A stretch of DNA of 64,000 nt, taken from NCBI GenBank assembly GCA_900404475.1, contig OUQQ01000014.1, positions 18,756 through 82,755 of the forward strand. The letters run 5' to 3'. Position numbers and translations under genes: made by a program. The notes under the pieces are model-generated. The model had not been told where the DNA came from. It did not search any database and saw nothing but the letters and a program-made list of their open reading frames with translations. Positions 44,893-61,016 of the stretch are shown here, piece after piece. The DNA comes from Spongospora subterranea. Lineage: Eukaryota; Endomyxa; Phytomyxea; Plasmodiophorida; Plasmodiophoridae. Position 1 is the stretch's first letter; every line of letters starts with the position of its first letter.

Positions 44893-45060
44893 AGTGAAAT
44901 GTATCTATTTGGATTCATTCTGCTTGGGATTTCGTACAACAGTACCAATAAACAAGATAGCGCCGTACATCTTCTCGCATTCAAAATTGGTGACAAGGTC
45001 CATCGCACAGGGTAAATGCATCGCATTTAACAGTTTTGTGGCCTGAAAAACCAGGTTTTA
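44893..45060 (-). pseudogene. decayed copy of the PHD/ePHD gene's last exon
   Basis: This block aligns with 42241-42410 (last exon and acceptor of the PHD/ePHD gene) on the same strand. Shared features include the start 'cacagt.aaa', the phrase equivalent to 'PCAM', and 'FE(Y/C).K'. The zinc-ligand region is lost: the position of 'SYCCKR' reads 'GTVVRN', and a frame change precedes it. No upstream PHD exons are recognisable nearby. Confidence 0.65.
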
Positions 45061-45962
45061 TCCCGCCTTGAGGATTTTGAGGCGTCTCTGCTAAGGAAGA
45101 AAAGGACTTTCAGGTTCATTTGATTCCTCGACAAAACGCACATTGCTGTGGAAGATTGTCGTATGTAAACCGTCAAGGATGCACAGGTGCGAGGTAGATC
45201 TGTTTCGGAAACTCAACAATGGTTGCAGAAACTGTCGCCTTTATGCTTGGACTAAACGATTGTCGGGTAGCTTGTTGAAAAAACGCAATGTGAAAGGAAT
45301 CAAGGACGATGGTCTAGGGGCAAAATTACTGACAAAAATTTATACTCATTTTTCCCCTCCTGTTGGGATCACCCTCGATGTGGTATTAACCGACTATCGC
45401 GCCAATTTTAAAAATTGGGGGCATTCCCATCTTGGGCGCCAAACGACAAATTGCAATCGCCAAACGCAATCGTGTATTGACATTCGTTAGGCATGACGAT
45501 TGACCATTGATCAGGTTTTCTGAGCCAATACCTGACCAGAAACTCAGCCGAAATCTATCACCAACTGAAACTGGTTGACAAAAATATTCCTGAGCTCGGA
45601 TGGCAGCAAAAACCGAGCCAGCAACTTGTACGGAAATCCACGAAAGAAGTTTTGACAGAGTTTTGCGAACCTTGCGATGGTGCGCATTGTATTTAACTGA
45701 TAACAACATCTATTTGTATGTTAAACGCTCGACAGTCGTTCAATAACGGATTGCTTATAGCACTCTGCCATGAACCAATTTTGAACATTCTTCCCATTCC
45801 CATTTTGCGTATTTGGAAAAACCCAGTTGGGCTCGGTTTCGTTCTTTTCTAAAAGCTACTTGCGTAAGGAAGAGTTGTGAGAAAATACAGTGAGCGCATT
45901 GAATGGATGATAATCGATTATGTATTCTATATGCAGCGGCCGCGATCGCTTCTTTACAGGCT
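45061..45962. other. region with no supported gene
   Basis: Frames at 45143-45490 (plus) and 45386-45709 (minus) overlap in antisense and neither shows a known domain or a splice pattern. It may be further debris of the duplication that produced the ePHD copy. Confidence 0.4.
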
Positions 45963-50166
<4,204 letters not shown>

Positions 50167-50445
50167 GCTGAGGGTAATATTCGTCTGATATTGCAAAGGT
50201 CCCCAAAGAAATCAGAAACGACGGATAAGAGATAGACACGTGTACTGTATGTGCGCGCACTTGTGTGTCCTGACAGGCCGTATTACGGGGTTATCCTGCA
50301 AGAAAATCATGGACAACCCTTAATAGAGCCAGACGGACATATCGGCCATAGAGCTCAGACTGAGCTCAGCGTACAGAACCAAACACAAGAGGAACACTTA
50401 GTCAAGATCACTTTTGATCGAGTTTATTAAGTGCATTTTTTGTTT

Positions 50446-50643
50446 TCAACTCACGTTGTTGTCAAAGGCTTCAAAAACGTCAACAATGGAATACTTCGTA
50501 CATAACCAAGAAGGCCAAAATACAGATTTTTGGTCTACATCAAGATAATGGTTTCCTAGAACGATTTCTGGAAACTTGAAACAAAGACTCTCTTTCCGTT
50601 TTAAATGTTTCAGAGATATTTGCTCTGGCATTAAAATGAACAT
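50446..50643 (-). CDS. possible small gene or exon, 65 codons
   Basis: The ATG frame 'MFILMPEQISLKHLKRKE' to '...AFDNNVS' has a coding-like mix of residues. It ends at a consensus donor (GTGAGT) rather than needing its own stop, which suggests a first exon. I could not find the following exon in 50200-50440. The function is unknown. Confidence 0.35.
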   Translation of the reverse strand: MFILMPEQISLKHLKRKESLCFKFPEIVLGNHYLDVDQKSVFWPSWLCTKYSIVDVFEAFDNNVS

Positions 50644-51568
<925 letters not shown>

Positions 51569-51601
51569 TGTTTATGCTGGTCATAGGTCAACTGCTTTGT
51601 G

Positions 51602-51705
51602 CAGATACACATATGTCTAATTTGATAAAAGCTAATTCATTTCAGCATTTTAGTTATCAGATACACATATGTCTAATTTGATAAAAGCTAATTCATTTCA
51701 GCATT
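51602..51705 (+). repeat. tandem duplication, 48 bp copies with 56 bp period
   Basis: The block 'cagatacacatatgtctaat...ttcagcatt' at 51602-51649 recurs identically at 51658-51705, just after the E2 gene and before the exocyst gene's stop. It probably lies in overlapping 3' untranslated DNA. Confidence 0.9.
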
Positions 51706-51780
51706 ATTTAGTCAAGAATACATTAATTGAGGCAACCTTTCCTATATCTGCATAGGAAAATACTTGGTACACGGCTTGAT

Positions 51781-53853
51781 TCAGCCAGCATCTTTGTTTC
51801 TGACATCCGATGTGGAAGTAGCCTCAGGACACTGTGCCCTTAGCTCAGCTTGGTGAAGGACTTGTTTCAGAAGTCCCATAGTTTGATTTGTGCACCTGGA
51901 CTCTGTCAAATCAAAACAGGATATTTGCATATATTCCACATCGATTGATATCTGTGCAAAACAGGACGAAGAAATGCTTTCAACCGCATATCGTCTCCAG
52001 AAATCGTTGCAAGCTAATAACCTGATTGTCTCACACAATACAAGATTCATAGCTCGACTTGAAACATCACCATCGAATTCCTGGCGCAGAACCGATCGAT
52101 AACTTTTAAGGTCCCGTATCAGTCGATGTATGGGTCGAGATGGAACATGATGCGAATTTTCAACAACATCACATGGAGGCCAATCGACGATTCCGCGAAC
52201 TCGAAAGCTTGCAAACGATGATGTGCAAAATTGCAGGTGGCCTTCAAACTCGGCTTCGACATTCTCGAGGCAGATTTCAGCGAAATCTTCAAGAGGAAGC
52301 AACCCATTCCCGATCAACTTTTTGATGCAAAAAATTGCACTTAATGATTCAAGTCCTTGTTCCGCACTGAAAGAAGGGCAATCCCGAGCTATTGATGATA
52401 CGACAGCAACGAACCGGTGAAGGAAAGTGGAAAGGTGTTCGGCAAATAGTGAGGAAAACCCATCGATTTTTGAAAAAGTCAACGCCGATTGGCATAAATC
52501 TGCAAAAAAATGGTTATTTTCCAAATAAACTCAATTCTTGCAGGCCTGACCTCGGCATCGATCAATAAGAGACACGACTGAAGCGGAAACTGAAGCCTGG
52601 AAACCTTCCCAAATGATTGGGCGCCTACAATCTCGGAAGAACCTACATAAATCATTATGTGAATGATTATGGTACAAAATCTTTACAATAAATACGTTTG
52701 TATGGAAATTTGCTCACAAACCAAGTGCATCTCCTTCGTGAACGTTAAATCAACACTCTGAAGCAATGCTTCTTCATGTTTGCTTTCGAAAGCGAATTCG
52801 AAATTCAAGCCTGCTTCCTTCATTTTAACAAACACAGATAACAGATCACAAAACGCGTTCCGGTTCAGGAAAAGATCGCATAATGATATGTTTTTACAGA
52901 CAAGACAGGAGACGTTTTCGATCTGAGCAAACTGATCAGCAACATTCTTGAAAGGGTGATGATATTACCTGCATGGCGGTCCACACAATGAACTTAGATA
53001 TAGGAACCCTGCCTAAAAAAACTCTCCGAAACAACCTAAGCGAGGACTCGATGGCCGCAAGGCTCTCACCCAACAACTGTGCGTACAGAGAAGGAACAGC
53101 TGCAAAAATATATTAGAAGCCCAATCATTTAAAATGAAAATAATACAACCGTAGGACCGGCAAATTTCCGCTTGCCTCGATGTTTGAAGATCAAAAAACG
53201 ACGATGACGCCGCATCCACGGCGCCGGACTCGAGGAGAAGCATCCATAATGATACTTGTTCAGAGTATGGAACCCCAGACCTAAGTTTCTGATTTATATA
53301 TAGCTGTAAACTAGAAATTGAAAACTGTGCCTAACCGAATTCGCCTCAGCGCGCTTTCTCGTAACACACAGGCGCTTTCATCGAGCCCAATAAGCGTTTT
53401 GGCCGAAACAGGCAACTGCCTTGCAGCAAAAATTGTTTCCGCGGCACTTTCAAGATACCCATCAGCAATCAGTTTGATAACTGGCTGCAGATCCAATTCG
53501 GTGAAATTATCAGGAGCAACTTCGTGTTTGTCGTCAATCGCGTCATTCGGGACTGCCACGCAGGATAAAGTTCTTACATTGTCGCGATATTCTCCAAGCA
53601 GTGTGCGGACATCGCTAAACACGTTTTCTAGCGTGGCGTATCCTTTGCTCGTCTCCACGAATGTTGGATAGTGTTCAGCCAATATCTGTTTGAGATAGGC
53701 GTGGATCTGGCTCCTGGTGTTCTCCAGTAATGGATATAAACCCTGGGCCCGATCCAGAACGAACTGCTCGCTGTGGGCGCAGACAAACTGCTCAATACGA
53801 AAATTATGTCCTGTGAATATACTGGTGTCCAATCCAGCATTATTATCCGTCAT
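51781..53853 (-). CDS. EXOC8: exocyst subunit Exo84/EXOC8-like
   Basis: Predicted exons are 53853-53336, 53280-53150, 53099-52969, 52922-52718, 52631-52551 and 52499-51781 (about 594 aa). The N terminus has 'EQFVCAHSEQF' followed by a long helix and 'YPTFVETSKGYATLE', 'LLGEYRDNVRTL'. This is the Vps51/Exo84 signature (Y..FIETSKEI..LE). The remainder is helical, with 'LQPVIKLIADGYLESAAE' and a helical C-terminal half typical of tethering-complex rods. A PH domain, usual for animal EXOC8, is not visible, so a different exocyst or COG-like subunit is a fair alternative. The border between exons 4 and 5 (52632-52717) is uncertain because phases only fit a non-ideal acceptor. Confidence 0.65.
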
Positions 53854-53921
53854 GATCTTTCGCGATTACAGAAACTCCATTTGACTAAAATTATTCAATG
53901 ATCTTCGGAGAATTAGTCAAG

Positions 53922-54503
53922 TCAATAAAGTGCGCAACTCAGCAAGTGTCGAACAAAATTATCTTTACCGTAAGTGACCGAACTTACTCTTGAAACAAGA
54001 CGATTGGTCCAAGGATCAAATCTGCAAATTTGTTTTGATTTTGTCGAAATGTAGAGATGTTGTCCTGTGAAACCCTACAATGCTGTCCCATAGATTTCGG
54101 AATCAACTCACGGGTCCTGACGATGTGAGAACAGGGACAGCGGCTGTTTTATCCCAAAACACTTACTGTTGTTTTATGGAAGGTCTGCAAAACTTTTACC
54201 AAATCACCTATTCGAATAGACTTGTCGTCAACAATACTGTCCACCATGTACATCCATTTTTGATGTGTCACGTGCAAGCCGAATGGACCCCATTGAGCAT
54301 TATAGATTCGGCGTACTTCAAAAGGTCTACGTGGAAAGATTGCCAAATTTTCGCTACGGCTAATTTCTCTATTGGAACAAATCAAAAATCATTTTTTCGC
54401 GTCCGAGGTGTGTATTTAATAACAAGGGGAATCCCTTCAAACAACAGATTTGAAACTGAGTTGATTCATATGGAAAAATAAGGCCAAAGAAATCGCGAAT
54501 CAT
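53922..54503 (-). CDS. unknown protein, 144 aa, three exons
   Basis: Exons 54503-54424, 54368-54167 and 54074-53922 are predicted, with introns of 55 and 92 bp and a GTAAGT donor on the second. Text includes 'LAIFPRRPFEVRRIYNAQW' and 'DDKSIRIGDLVKVLQTF'. The latter resembles the beta-barrel core of ribosomal proteins such as uS17 or of other small OB-fold proteins, but the match is too short to name. The last exon reads 'GQHLYISTKSKQICRFDP'. The stop lies 68 bp upstream of the exocyst gene start on the same strand. A mitochondrial ribosomal protein is one guess. Confidence 0.45.
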
Positions 54504-54853
54504 ACTGTATTGTGACAGCTAATTTGAAGACGACAACCACTTGATGACTTCCATCAGCGATGAGAAAAAAAGCAAAGGCGCTTTAGAAATTGGCTCTCTT
54601 CCTTTGAAGCATAAATTGCAATTAACGAGTAAGTTCGATTTTGATCAAAACATAATTATGCCAAAATCAAATCCTTTCTGACATACAACCTAATCCTTGT
54701 GGAGTCTAGATATCGAAACAATGAAATCCGATTTTTTTAATTATATAGAGTGTAAGTCATGTTTTTGCCATGATGCTCGATCGAGGGAATACGAATAAGA
54801 AGTTCGACCGAGCGTGGGGTGGTGGTCTGAGTATATATATATATTTTGGCAAT
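54504..54853. other. intergenic region
   Basis: This lies between syntaxin 18 and the unknown gene. It contains a short TA run at about 54832-54845 and A/T-rich DNA but no supported gene. Confidence 0.4.
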
Positions 54854-55962
54854 TCAAACTTGAAACCAATCCAGGAACAGAAGTGACAGCGCTGCGATGA
54901 CGAAAATTGCTAATATGTTCAGCCGAAAACTAGCGCCATGTTTCAAATATTTCCTTAACTGATCAAGTGCCATATCCATGTTGGACTTTCCAACAACCTA
55001 TTTGAGAGTATTCAGTCGGCAATAAGAACGAAATTCATTGTTGCGATAAACGTACAATATTATCATAAATGCTTTCAATTTGATGCTGCTGTTCAACCAC
55101 TTTTGTTGAAAAAAGCGAGAATAACTCAGCAATTTCATTAAGCCTTCGCGTTTGATTAGCATCGCACGCAAACAACAGCATCAATGACACCAATACCTGG
55201 CTTCCGCCTGCCGTATAGCGCCCATGTCAGCATCGAGCTCTGATAGTAGTAACGCATTCTCGTGTTCGAAAATGGCAACTTGCTGAGAACTTAGCTGAAG
55301 ATCTGCCGACATCACGTCATCTTCAGGTTTAATATCTTCTAATTCCAGCGCTGATCTGGCAAATTGCACAGTAGATGTCATTTCAATGCGTTTATGCGTC
55401 ATGACATTCCCAGGCATGTTTTTTAGTCGATTTGTTCGATGGATTCTCATATCCTGCACCTCTTGCGAGAAAGACTTTAATCTCATGTATAAAAATAAAA
55501 CGATCAGATCGCAATGTTTTTTGCAATCTTGTGACTCTTTAGGAGATGACGCGATTGTCGATTTCAACAAAGATAAACTTTCATCAAAGTTTTTGATAAA
55601 ATTAGTCATGTCTAAATCGAAAGATTCTCGATCTTCATCAGACATTGCATAAGCCGAATATTGTGATATGGCTATGTAAGCTGCTCTTTGATTCCTCAAA
55701 ATTTGTTCTTTCTGGATCAATAGTCGCATCTGAATACAGAAATCAGCCGGAAAACAATCGTAATGAAATGTTAAGCACCGACTATGTCGACAGCTCTGTC
55801 TACGAATGGGAACGGAGAGTATTTGTTCAGGATCGAGGATCCAAGGGCAACCCCTCTGGCCGTGCTTTGCTTAGCGACAGCATCTCTAAATATCACCGTC
55901 TGGTCGAATACACCTGGCAGCTCCTGGAACAATTTGTCTTTCCGTTGAGTCAAAGCCCCCAT
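54854..55962 (-). CDS. STX18: syntaxin 18 / Ufe1-type ER SNARE
   Basis: Exons 55962-55783, 55729-55197, 55143-55056 and 54997-54854 give 314 aa. The N domain has 'QTVIFRDAVAKQ', 'DRAVDIMRLLIQKEQ' and 'AYIAISQYSAYAMSDEDR', which follow STX18. Then come 'FEHENALLLSELD', a Qa SNARE motif ('LNEIAELFSLFSTKVVEQQ' then 'HQIESIYDNIVVGKSNM') with its zero-layer Gln, and a C-terminal anchor ending 'LSLLFLDWFQV', nearly identical to the family's LFLDWYDS. It is a tail-anchored SNARE for Golgi-to-ER retrograde traffic. An N-terminal Met further upstream is possible because human STX18 starts nearer the 'DITLLFR' motif. Confidence 0.92.
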
Positions 55963-56194
55963 ATTTCCGGGAACGAGAAACGCAATAATGCGTCAGCCAA
56001 ACTTAGTTAATGATACACTAAGACCAGACAGAGTGACAACGGACACCATTCAACTATGACGCTGTATTTCGAGTTTGTAACGTTGACTTTATATACATCA
56101 ATTTTTGCTGGAGCAGATTCATGATCACAATTAGGAAGATATTTTGAAAACGCTCGCATGTGATTCTTCGAAGATATTGTGTCAAATATATCCG

Positions 56195-57710
56195 ATGCCA
56201 AGTTTTGCGTCGTCGCTTTATTCAGGCCGCCATCTAACCAATGAGGCACGTCGTCGCCTAGCGCGCCTGTATTTTGAGGCCGAACAAGATGATTCTCTGT
56301 TGGCCAAAATTGCTCGAAAAACCAAACCCAAGCCTGGGGAGGTCTTGAAACAGTCTGATAGCAAAACCCATAAAACTGAGCAGGATCGTCCTTCACCAAA
56401 GATTGTGAGCAAAAGCATGGAAACAAATGTTTTGAGTTATGTTGATTCTGATACGGCGACCGACTTCGATCATTTGATTGCCGAGGACCTAATTCGGGAA
56501 CAATGGGGAGATAAAATACGAAAAACACGTCATCAAGATGTCGCATTACCCAAGACTAAAGAGCAGGCGAATTGGGGATCCATTATCGCGTTTGAACAGA
56601 AGCAATTCGAGAAAAGTGTCCAACGTTTACACAAGACGCAAGAGGAAACAAAAGAACAATATCGCGCCAGTCTACAAGAGCAGATGCGCTTGCACCAGGA
56701 GCACGAAGAGAGTGTACAAGCAGCCCATCAACGTGAAGCGGCAGAAAAGAAAAAGAACCTGGAGATATATATGCAACAGAACAAAGCAATTGCTGAGGAA
56801 AAAACCAAAAAGTTGGAAATGTTGAAAGAATCACGCCTAGAGCAGATTCATCAGCGAGAAGTAAGTCGACGCAAGCAAAAGAAGGAGCACCACGAAATGG
56901 AACAAAGGGCGAGTGAGAGTCTAAAGAAAAAATTAGAACATGAAAAGGTTCAGGCGGCAATATTGAAAAACAGCAATCGTAAGCATCAGTGGCAAGTTAT
57001 CTGTGAAAACAATAAAGAGCGGGCTGCGAAGAAGGCATTGGCACAGGAAGAAGTATTAAAAAACAAGGAGGTACAACAGCTGTACAACGATATAAAAGAT
57101 AAAGAAGAACTAGAGCGGCGGCGGGTGATTGAGCTTCGGCATATCAAACAGCAGCATAACGATGCAGGATATGAGCAAATTCGATTACAACGGAATGAAC
57201 AACTGAAGCTTGAGGATGAACGCATCGCGCGTGACCAAGAGCATATTGCGAGGCTTGAAGACCAAAGGCAGCGCGAGGAAGCAGAAGCTAGGCAGATTGC
57301 GATTGATCGGGATCATTCAGTGCTATTACAGCAAATCGAGGAAAAGATCAACCGGAAGGCGGCTATGAAGAAGGTGGGTTTCTATAGAAAGCAACGACAA
57401 TCACTGATAATGCGGTTGTAACAGGTAGAATTGGAGTATAAAGATAAATTAGTTATTATGGCGAACATTGACCGAGAAAAGAGAGAGAAGCTTGAGAATC
57501 AGGCTAACCTTGAAAAGCGCCGCCTGCAGGCTGAATTGCAAGAGCAGATGCATCAACTGGAAGCTAAAAAGCTTCAACAAAAGATTGAGATGTCAGCAAT
57601 GAAAATCGATGTCTACGATATAGTACTAACAACAGATTGGATATAGGACACCTACCGAACGACAACTCAATGATTCTATTCTCAAGAAAATCGCAGAAGA
57701 AGAGAATTGA
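56195..57710 (+). CDS. coiled-coil protein of the TPH/flagellar type
   Basis: Exons 56195-57373, 57425-57591 and 57647-57710 give 469 aa. After about 130 mixed residues ('ANWGSIIAFEQKQFE') almost the entire protein is a Glu/Lys/Arg/Gln-rich coiled coil. This resembles trichohyalin-plectin-homology proteins such as CFAP45, CFAP53 and MNS1, which lie along or inside axonemal microtubules. Intron 2 (57592-57646) contains a perfect TACTAAC branch site, and the last exon adds 'MTPTERQLNDSILKKI'. The assignment rests on composition and length, so other coiled-coil families remain possible. Confidence 0.62.
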
Positions 57711-57977
57711 CTTGAACGATTCATCGGTCTTTAAAAGCAGAATGAACAAACAAGCTTCCACTGAGCTATTGGTATTTTGAAATAATCAGAGTTATCGTAA
57801 AAAAAACTGTAAAAAAAGGATGTTTAACTACGACAAAGTCTACTTGCGAAAGCGATACAAATGTGCATAAGAATAGACCATGTCAGCCAAATCTGGATTC
57901 AGGTATTGCTTTGTAATGTATGTGGTTATAGAAAATCCGGAACCTTCTTGGAATTTAGTGTTTGACTTTGGCTTTGA

Positions 57978-58361
57978 ATGCTGTTGACATTGATCCTATT
58001 ACCATCTCCATTCGAAATCACTTGGTGGATTTTCCATTGGTTTGAGCCGACCAGGTGTGACTTAGTGGGCGCCCTGACGTTCCTTCAGCGCAACCCACGA
58101 TGTCGGCTTATGAAAGGGGTTGTACACTCCGTTCCGCCAGTTCCACTCCAGTTCGTTAATCATAAACCAACCCAACCTTTAGAGCTCGAAACGGGTCTCC
58201 GTTCCTGTGTCGATCGTCATCATCAACTGCAAACCGATCCACAAGTATCGGGTAATTATCAGGTTTATCTTTGCGATCAGCAACTCCCAGTAACCGGTCT
58301 TTCATCATCCTTTATCCCTCCACCCATCACAGTTGGTATCCGAAAGTCGTCCCAGTCATGA
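57978..58361 (+). CDS. upstream ORF whose stop overlaps the CSDE1 start
   Basis: The frame is open from ATG 57978 (127 aa), with a second ATG at 58110 (83 aa). Its last codon TGA (58359-58361) overlaps the CSDE1 ATG (58358-58360) as ATGA. Residues are Pro/Gln/Leu-rich ('PPVPLQFVNHKPTQP') with no domain. It may be a regulatory uORF in the CSDE1 leader, a separate small gene, or a 5' exon that I cannot splice in. Confidence 0.4.
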   Translation: MLLTLILLPSPFEITWWIFHWFEPTRCDLVGALTFLQRNPRCRLMKGVVHSVPPVPLQFVNHKPTQPLELETGLRSCVDRHHQLQTDPQVSGNYQVYLCDQQLPVTGLSSSFIPPPITVGIRKSSQS

Positions 58362-60415
58362 GTTCAGTTCGTGAAACCGGTGTCGTTATCACTGTCAAAG
58401 ACGCATTTGGCTTTATCCGATGTGCAGAGCGTGAAGAGAAACTTTTTTTCCATTTCTCTTCAATGGTGAATACTTCGCCCAAACGCGAAGTCGACCGTGG
58501 TGATGAAGTGTCATTCGTTGTGCTGTCTGATCCTGAAACAAAACGACTTAGCGCTAGCCAAGTCTTGATATTACCCCCAGGAACTGTTGTCTTCGAAGAA
58601 GTCTCCGAGTTCAGGTCCAGAGGTGTTATTGAACGCGAACTCCAGATTCAGGCGGGATCGGCTCCTGGAGAACCATTCGGCGGCCGAATTCGAGCTGAAC
58701 TACAGCAAGTGCCTGGAGTGAATGCCGGCGAAGTTCTGATGAGCACGAATGGGCCTTATGTGGTATTGGAGTTTAGTGGGCGTGACGTTAGCGACGTTCA
58801 AAATTCTTCTATTCTACTGCCTGGCGACATTGTCGAATTTCAATTATTCACAGAAAAACGGTCGAGCAGGCAAGGCGCGACTAACATTGTATGTATTCGC
58901 CCGGCGGAGAGGCTACAATCACCGCAAATGGTTAATGATTCAAGCAACAATCGAGAAACCGGGGTTGTTGTCTGTGTCAAAGATTCTTACGGATTTATCA
59001 GGTGTTTTGATCGAGATCAACAGCAGATGTTCTTTCATTTTTCCGAGTTGATTAATAGTAGTATTCCGGTGCATCCAGGATTGGAAGTATCGTTCTGTGT
59101 CGGCTGTAACAAGAAAAACCAGATTCACGCGACACAAGTTATGGCTTTGCAAGCTGGGACTTTGGCTCAACAAAAAATTGATTCAACACCTCGACGGGGC
59201 GTTGTTAGCCAAGGTATATCCGTTGTTAAAGGCCCAAAGGCGAAACGCGTTGTTGATGGCAGTCAAGATATGGGAAACATTGAATTCTTCGAACCAGATG
59301 ACGGTGATGAGCCAACAATCAGTCAATCGGCTCCAATATCCAGGATAATGTCGCCGTTATCGAGACCAGGCCTGGTGTCCCGGACCCTCTCGTTTGGTAA
59401 TAATGATGTTGCAGATCCTAGGTTCGAACTAATTCCCGGCGATGAAGTCGAGTTTAAAGTCGCGACTCATCTTCAAACCCGCGCTTCATCAGCAACAGGA
59501 GTGGTTTTATTGGTTCCATCTCCAATTGGTCGGGAACGGGGAATTGTTACTGTTATCAAACCGCAATACGGCTTCATCAAATGCGAATTGCGTCAGGATC
59601 CCCTGTTCTTCCATTTTAGTGAGATTTTCGACCAGAATATTCAGTCTGTTGCTGTTGGAGATGAAGTTGAATTCAATGTGCATGTCGGCAAAGATCAATT
59701 GAGCGCTTCAAGACTGACGACTCTTCCCGCAGGTACTGTAAAATTCGACACTGTGGATTTACGTGGGACCATCACCAAAGAAGCGGGTTCTAGATCTGCT
59801 GTTCCTGTTTGGGGAAGAGCAGAATCAATACCCCAGGCCAATTCACCTGCTGAAAAGCCTCTCGGAACCCTTCAGTTAAATGCGGAATCGGCGGCCAAGG
59901 TCAATCTATCTGTCGACACATATGTCTTCAGCGCAACCGATTTTCTGGCGTTGAAAACAGCAGCAAGAGCAGGCGATGAAGTCGAGTTTGCATTCCGACT
60001 TTCTGACCCTGGCAACGGAAAATCCCGCATTTCTCATCTGCGCTTGGTCCCGAAGAAAGGTATCGTCGAGTCAGTCTATCCTGGAGGAGGGTCAATTCGA
60101 GTCGGAGACGAGTCAGTAGCTTATTCTCTTCATGATGTTATCGGTGGCGTTGTCCTTCGAGTCAATGATGAGGTTCTTGTCGGCAATCTAACTTATAATG
60201 CGCGCAAGAAGCAAAGAATAGCTCGGTCTATCGAACGCACCAAGGAAGCGACGGTGACAGAAGCTGATGAAGCTCTCGCTCGAAGCATGGAGCAGTTGAG
60301 TAGCACGCCTCGGGTTGTTAACCCAAATGTGAATCGTGTTCGGCAAGTTGCCAGACTGGCCCAAGGACCGGATGGAACCAATGGATTCAAACCAGGCAGC
60401 AGGAGTGGTTTATAG
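58358..60415 (+). CDS. CSDE1: CSDE1/UNR-like multi-cold-shock-domain RNA-binding protein
   Basis: A single exon encodes 685 aa. Three canonical cold-shock domains have paired RNP motifs: 'DAFGFIRC' with 'LFFHFSSM', 'DSYGFIRC' with 'MFFHFSEL', and 'PQYGFIKC' with 'LFFHFSEI'. Non-canonical CSD-like segments lie between them, each with 'GDEVEF' strands. The C-terminal 'ARLAQGPDGTNGFKPG' matches the SUZ-C motif found in UNR. CSDE1 binds purine-rich mRNA and regulates translation and decay, with poly(A)-binding protein as partner. Human CSDE1 has five canonical domains, so this version has fewer or more degenerate ones. The start at 58358 places the first CSD right after 'MSSVRETG'. Confidence 0.9.
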   Translation: MSSVRETGVVITVKDAFGFIRCAEREEKLFFHFSSMVNTSPKREVDRGDEVSFVVLSDPETKRLSASQVLILPPGTVVFEEVSEFRSRGVIERELQIQAGSAPGEPFGGRIRAELQQVPGVNAGEVLMSTNGPYVVLEFSGRDVSDVQNSSILLPGDIVEFQLFTEKRSSRQGATNIVCIRPAERLQSPQMVNDSSNNRETGVVVCVKDSYGFIRCFDRDQQQMFFHFSELINSSIPVHPGLEVSFCVGCNKKNQIHATQVMALQAGTLAQQKIDSTPRRGVVSQGISVVKGPKAKRVVDGSQDMGNIEFFEPDDGDEPTISQSAPISRIMSPLSRPGLVSRTLSFGNNDVADPRFELIPGDEVEFKVATHLQTRASSATGVVLLVPSPIGRERGIVTVIKPQYGFIKCELRQDPLFFHFSEIFDQNIQSVAVGDEVEFNVHVGKDQLSASRLTTLPAGTVKFDTVDLRGTITKEAGSRSAVPVWGRAESIPQANSPAEKPLGTLQLNAESAAKVNLSVDTYVFSATDFLALKTAARAGDEVEFAFRLSDPGNGKSRISHLRLVPKKGIVESVYPGGGSIRVGDESVAYSLHDVIGGVVLRVNDEVLVGNLTYNARKKQRIARSIERTKEATVTEADEALARSMEQLSSTPRVVNPNVNRVRQVARLAQGPDGTNGFKPGSRSGL

Positions 60416-60571
60416 GTACGCATAGCGCTGGCTAGCTTCGGTACTCAATGCAAGTACAATATTCACAATTTTCAATATATATACCTTTCATGATTCTTCA
60501 ATAATTTTATTTTGAACGTACGGCATCGGACTAATGGACGTGTTTAGAAATGCTCCTATATTTTTATCTCT

Positions 60572-61016
60572 TCAATGCACAATAGCTTTTAACGGTTCTG
60601 CCCGGATTGAGCCCAAATCAAGTTGGGCATCGATGTCATGCTCGAGTTCGCCGATAATAGATCTATGCAGCATTATTGATATTAAAGTACTCGGTGCCAA
60701 ACATTCTAATGCATACATATTATCTCCTCGTACGACATAGAGCCCAAGCACAACTTGTTCAACTCCCGCAGTGGTTGAATACACACGCTCATGGCATTCT
60801 TCCAGAACTATATTGATACACTAACGAGAACGATCACGATGAGCGTAGCACAATCAGATTCAGGAACCAACCTGATCGAATCCTCGTAAACGCCCGATGA
60901 GATTCCTCCCATCGTTTGTAATAACACTAACAACAGCTGATATCGTAATAAGGACGCAACAGGAGATTGTAAAAAACGCGAAACTGACATTCGAGCCATT
61001 CTGATAATTCACTCAT
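60572..61016 (-). CDS. LSM8: U6 snRNA-associated Sm-like protein LSM8
   Basis: Exons 61016-60989, 60936-60872, 60820-60717 and 60662-60572 give 95 aa, the LSM8 length. Sm1: 'VVSVITNDGRNLIGRLRGFDQ' (broken here by introns on both sides), then 'INIVLEECHERV'. Sm2: 'GLYVVRGDN' then 'ISIIGEL'. The tail 'DLGSIRAEPLK' is the LSM8 signature that separates it from LSM1. LSM2-8 binds the U6 snRNA 3' end in the nucleus. Intron 60663-60716 is 54 bp and stop-free, so an unspliced reading inserts 18 foreign residues between the two Sm2 halves. Confidence 0.94.
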
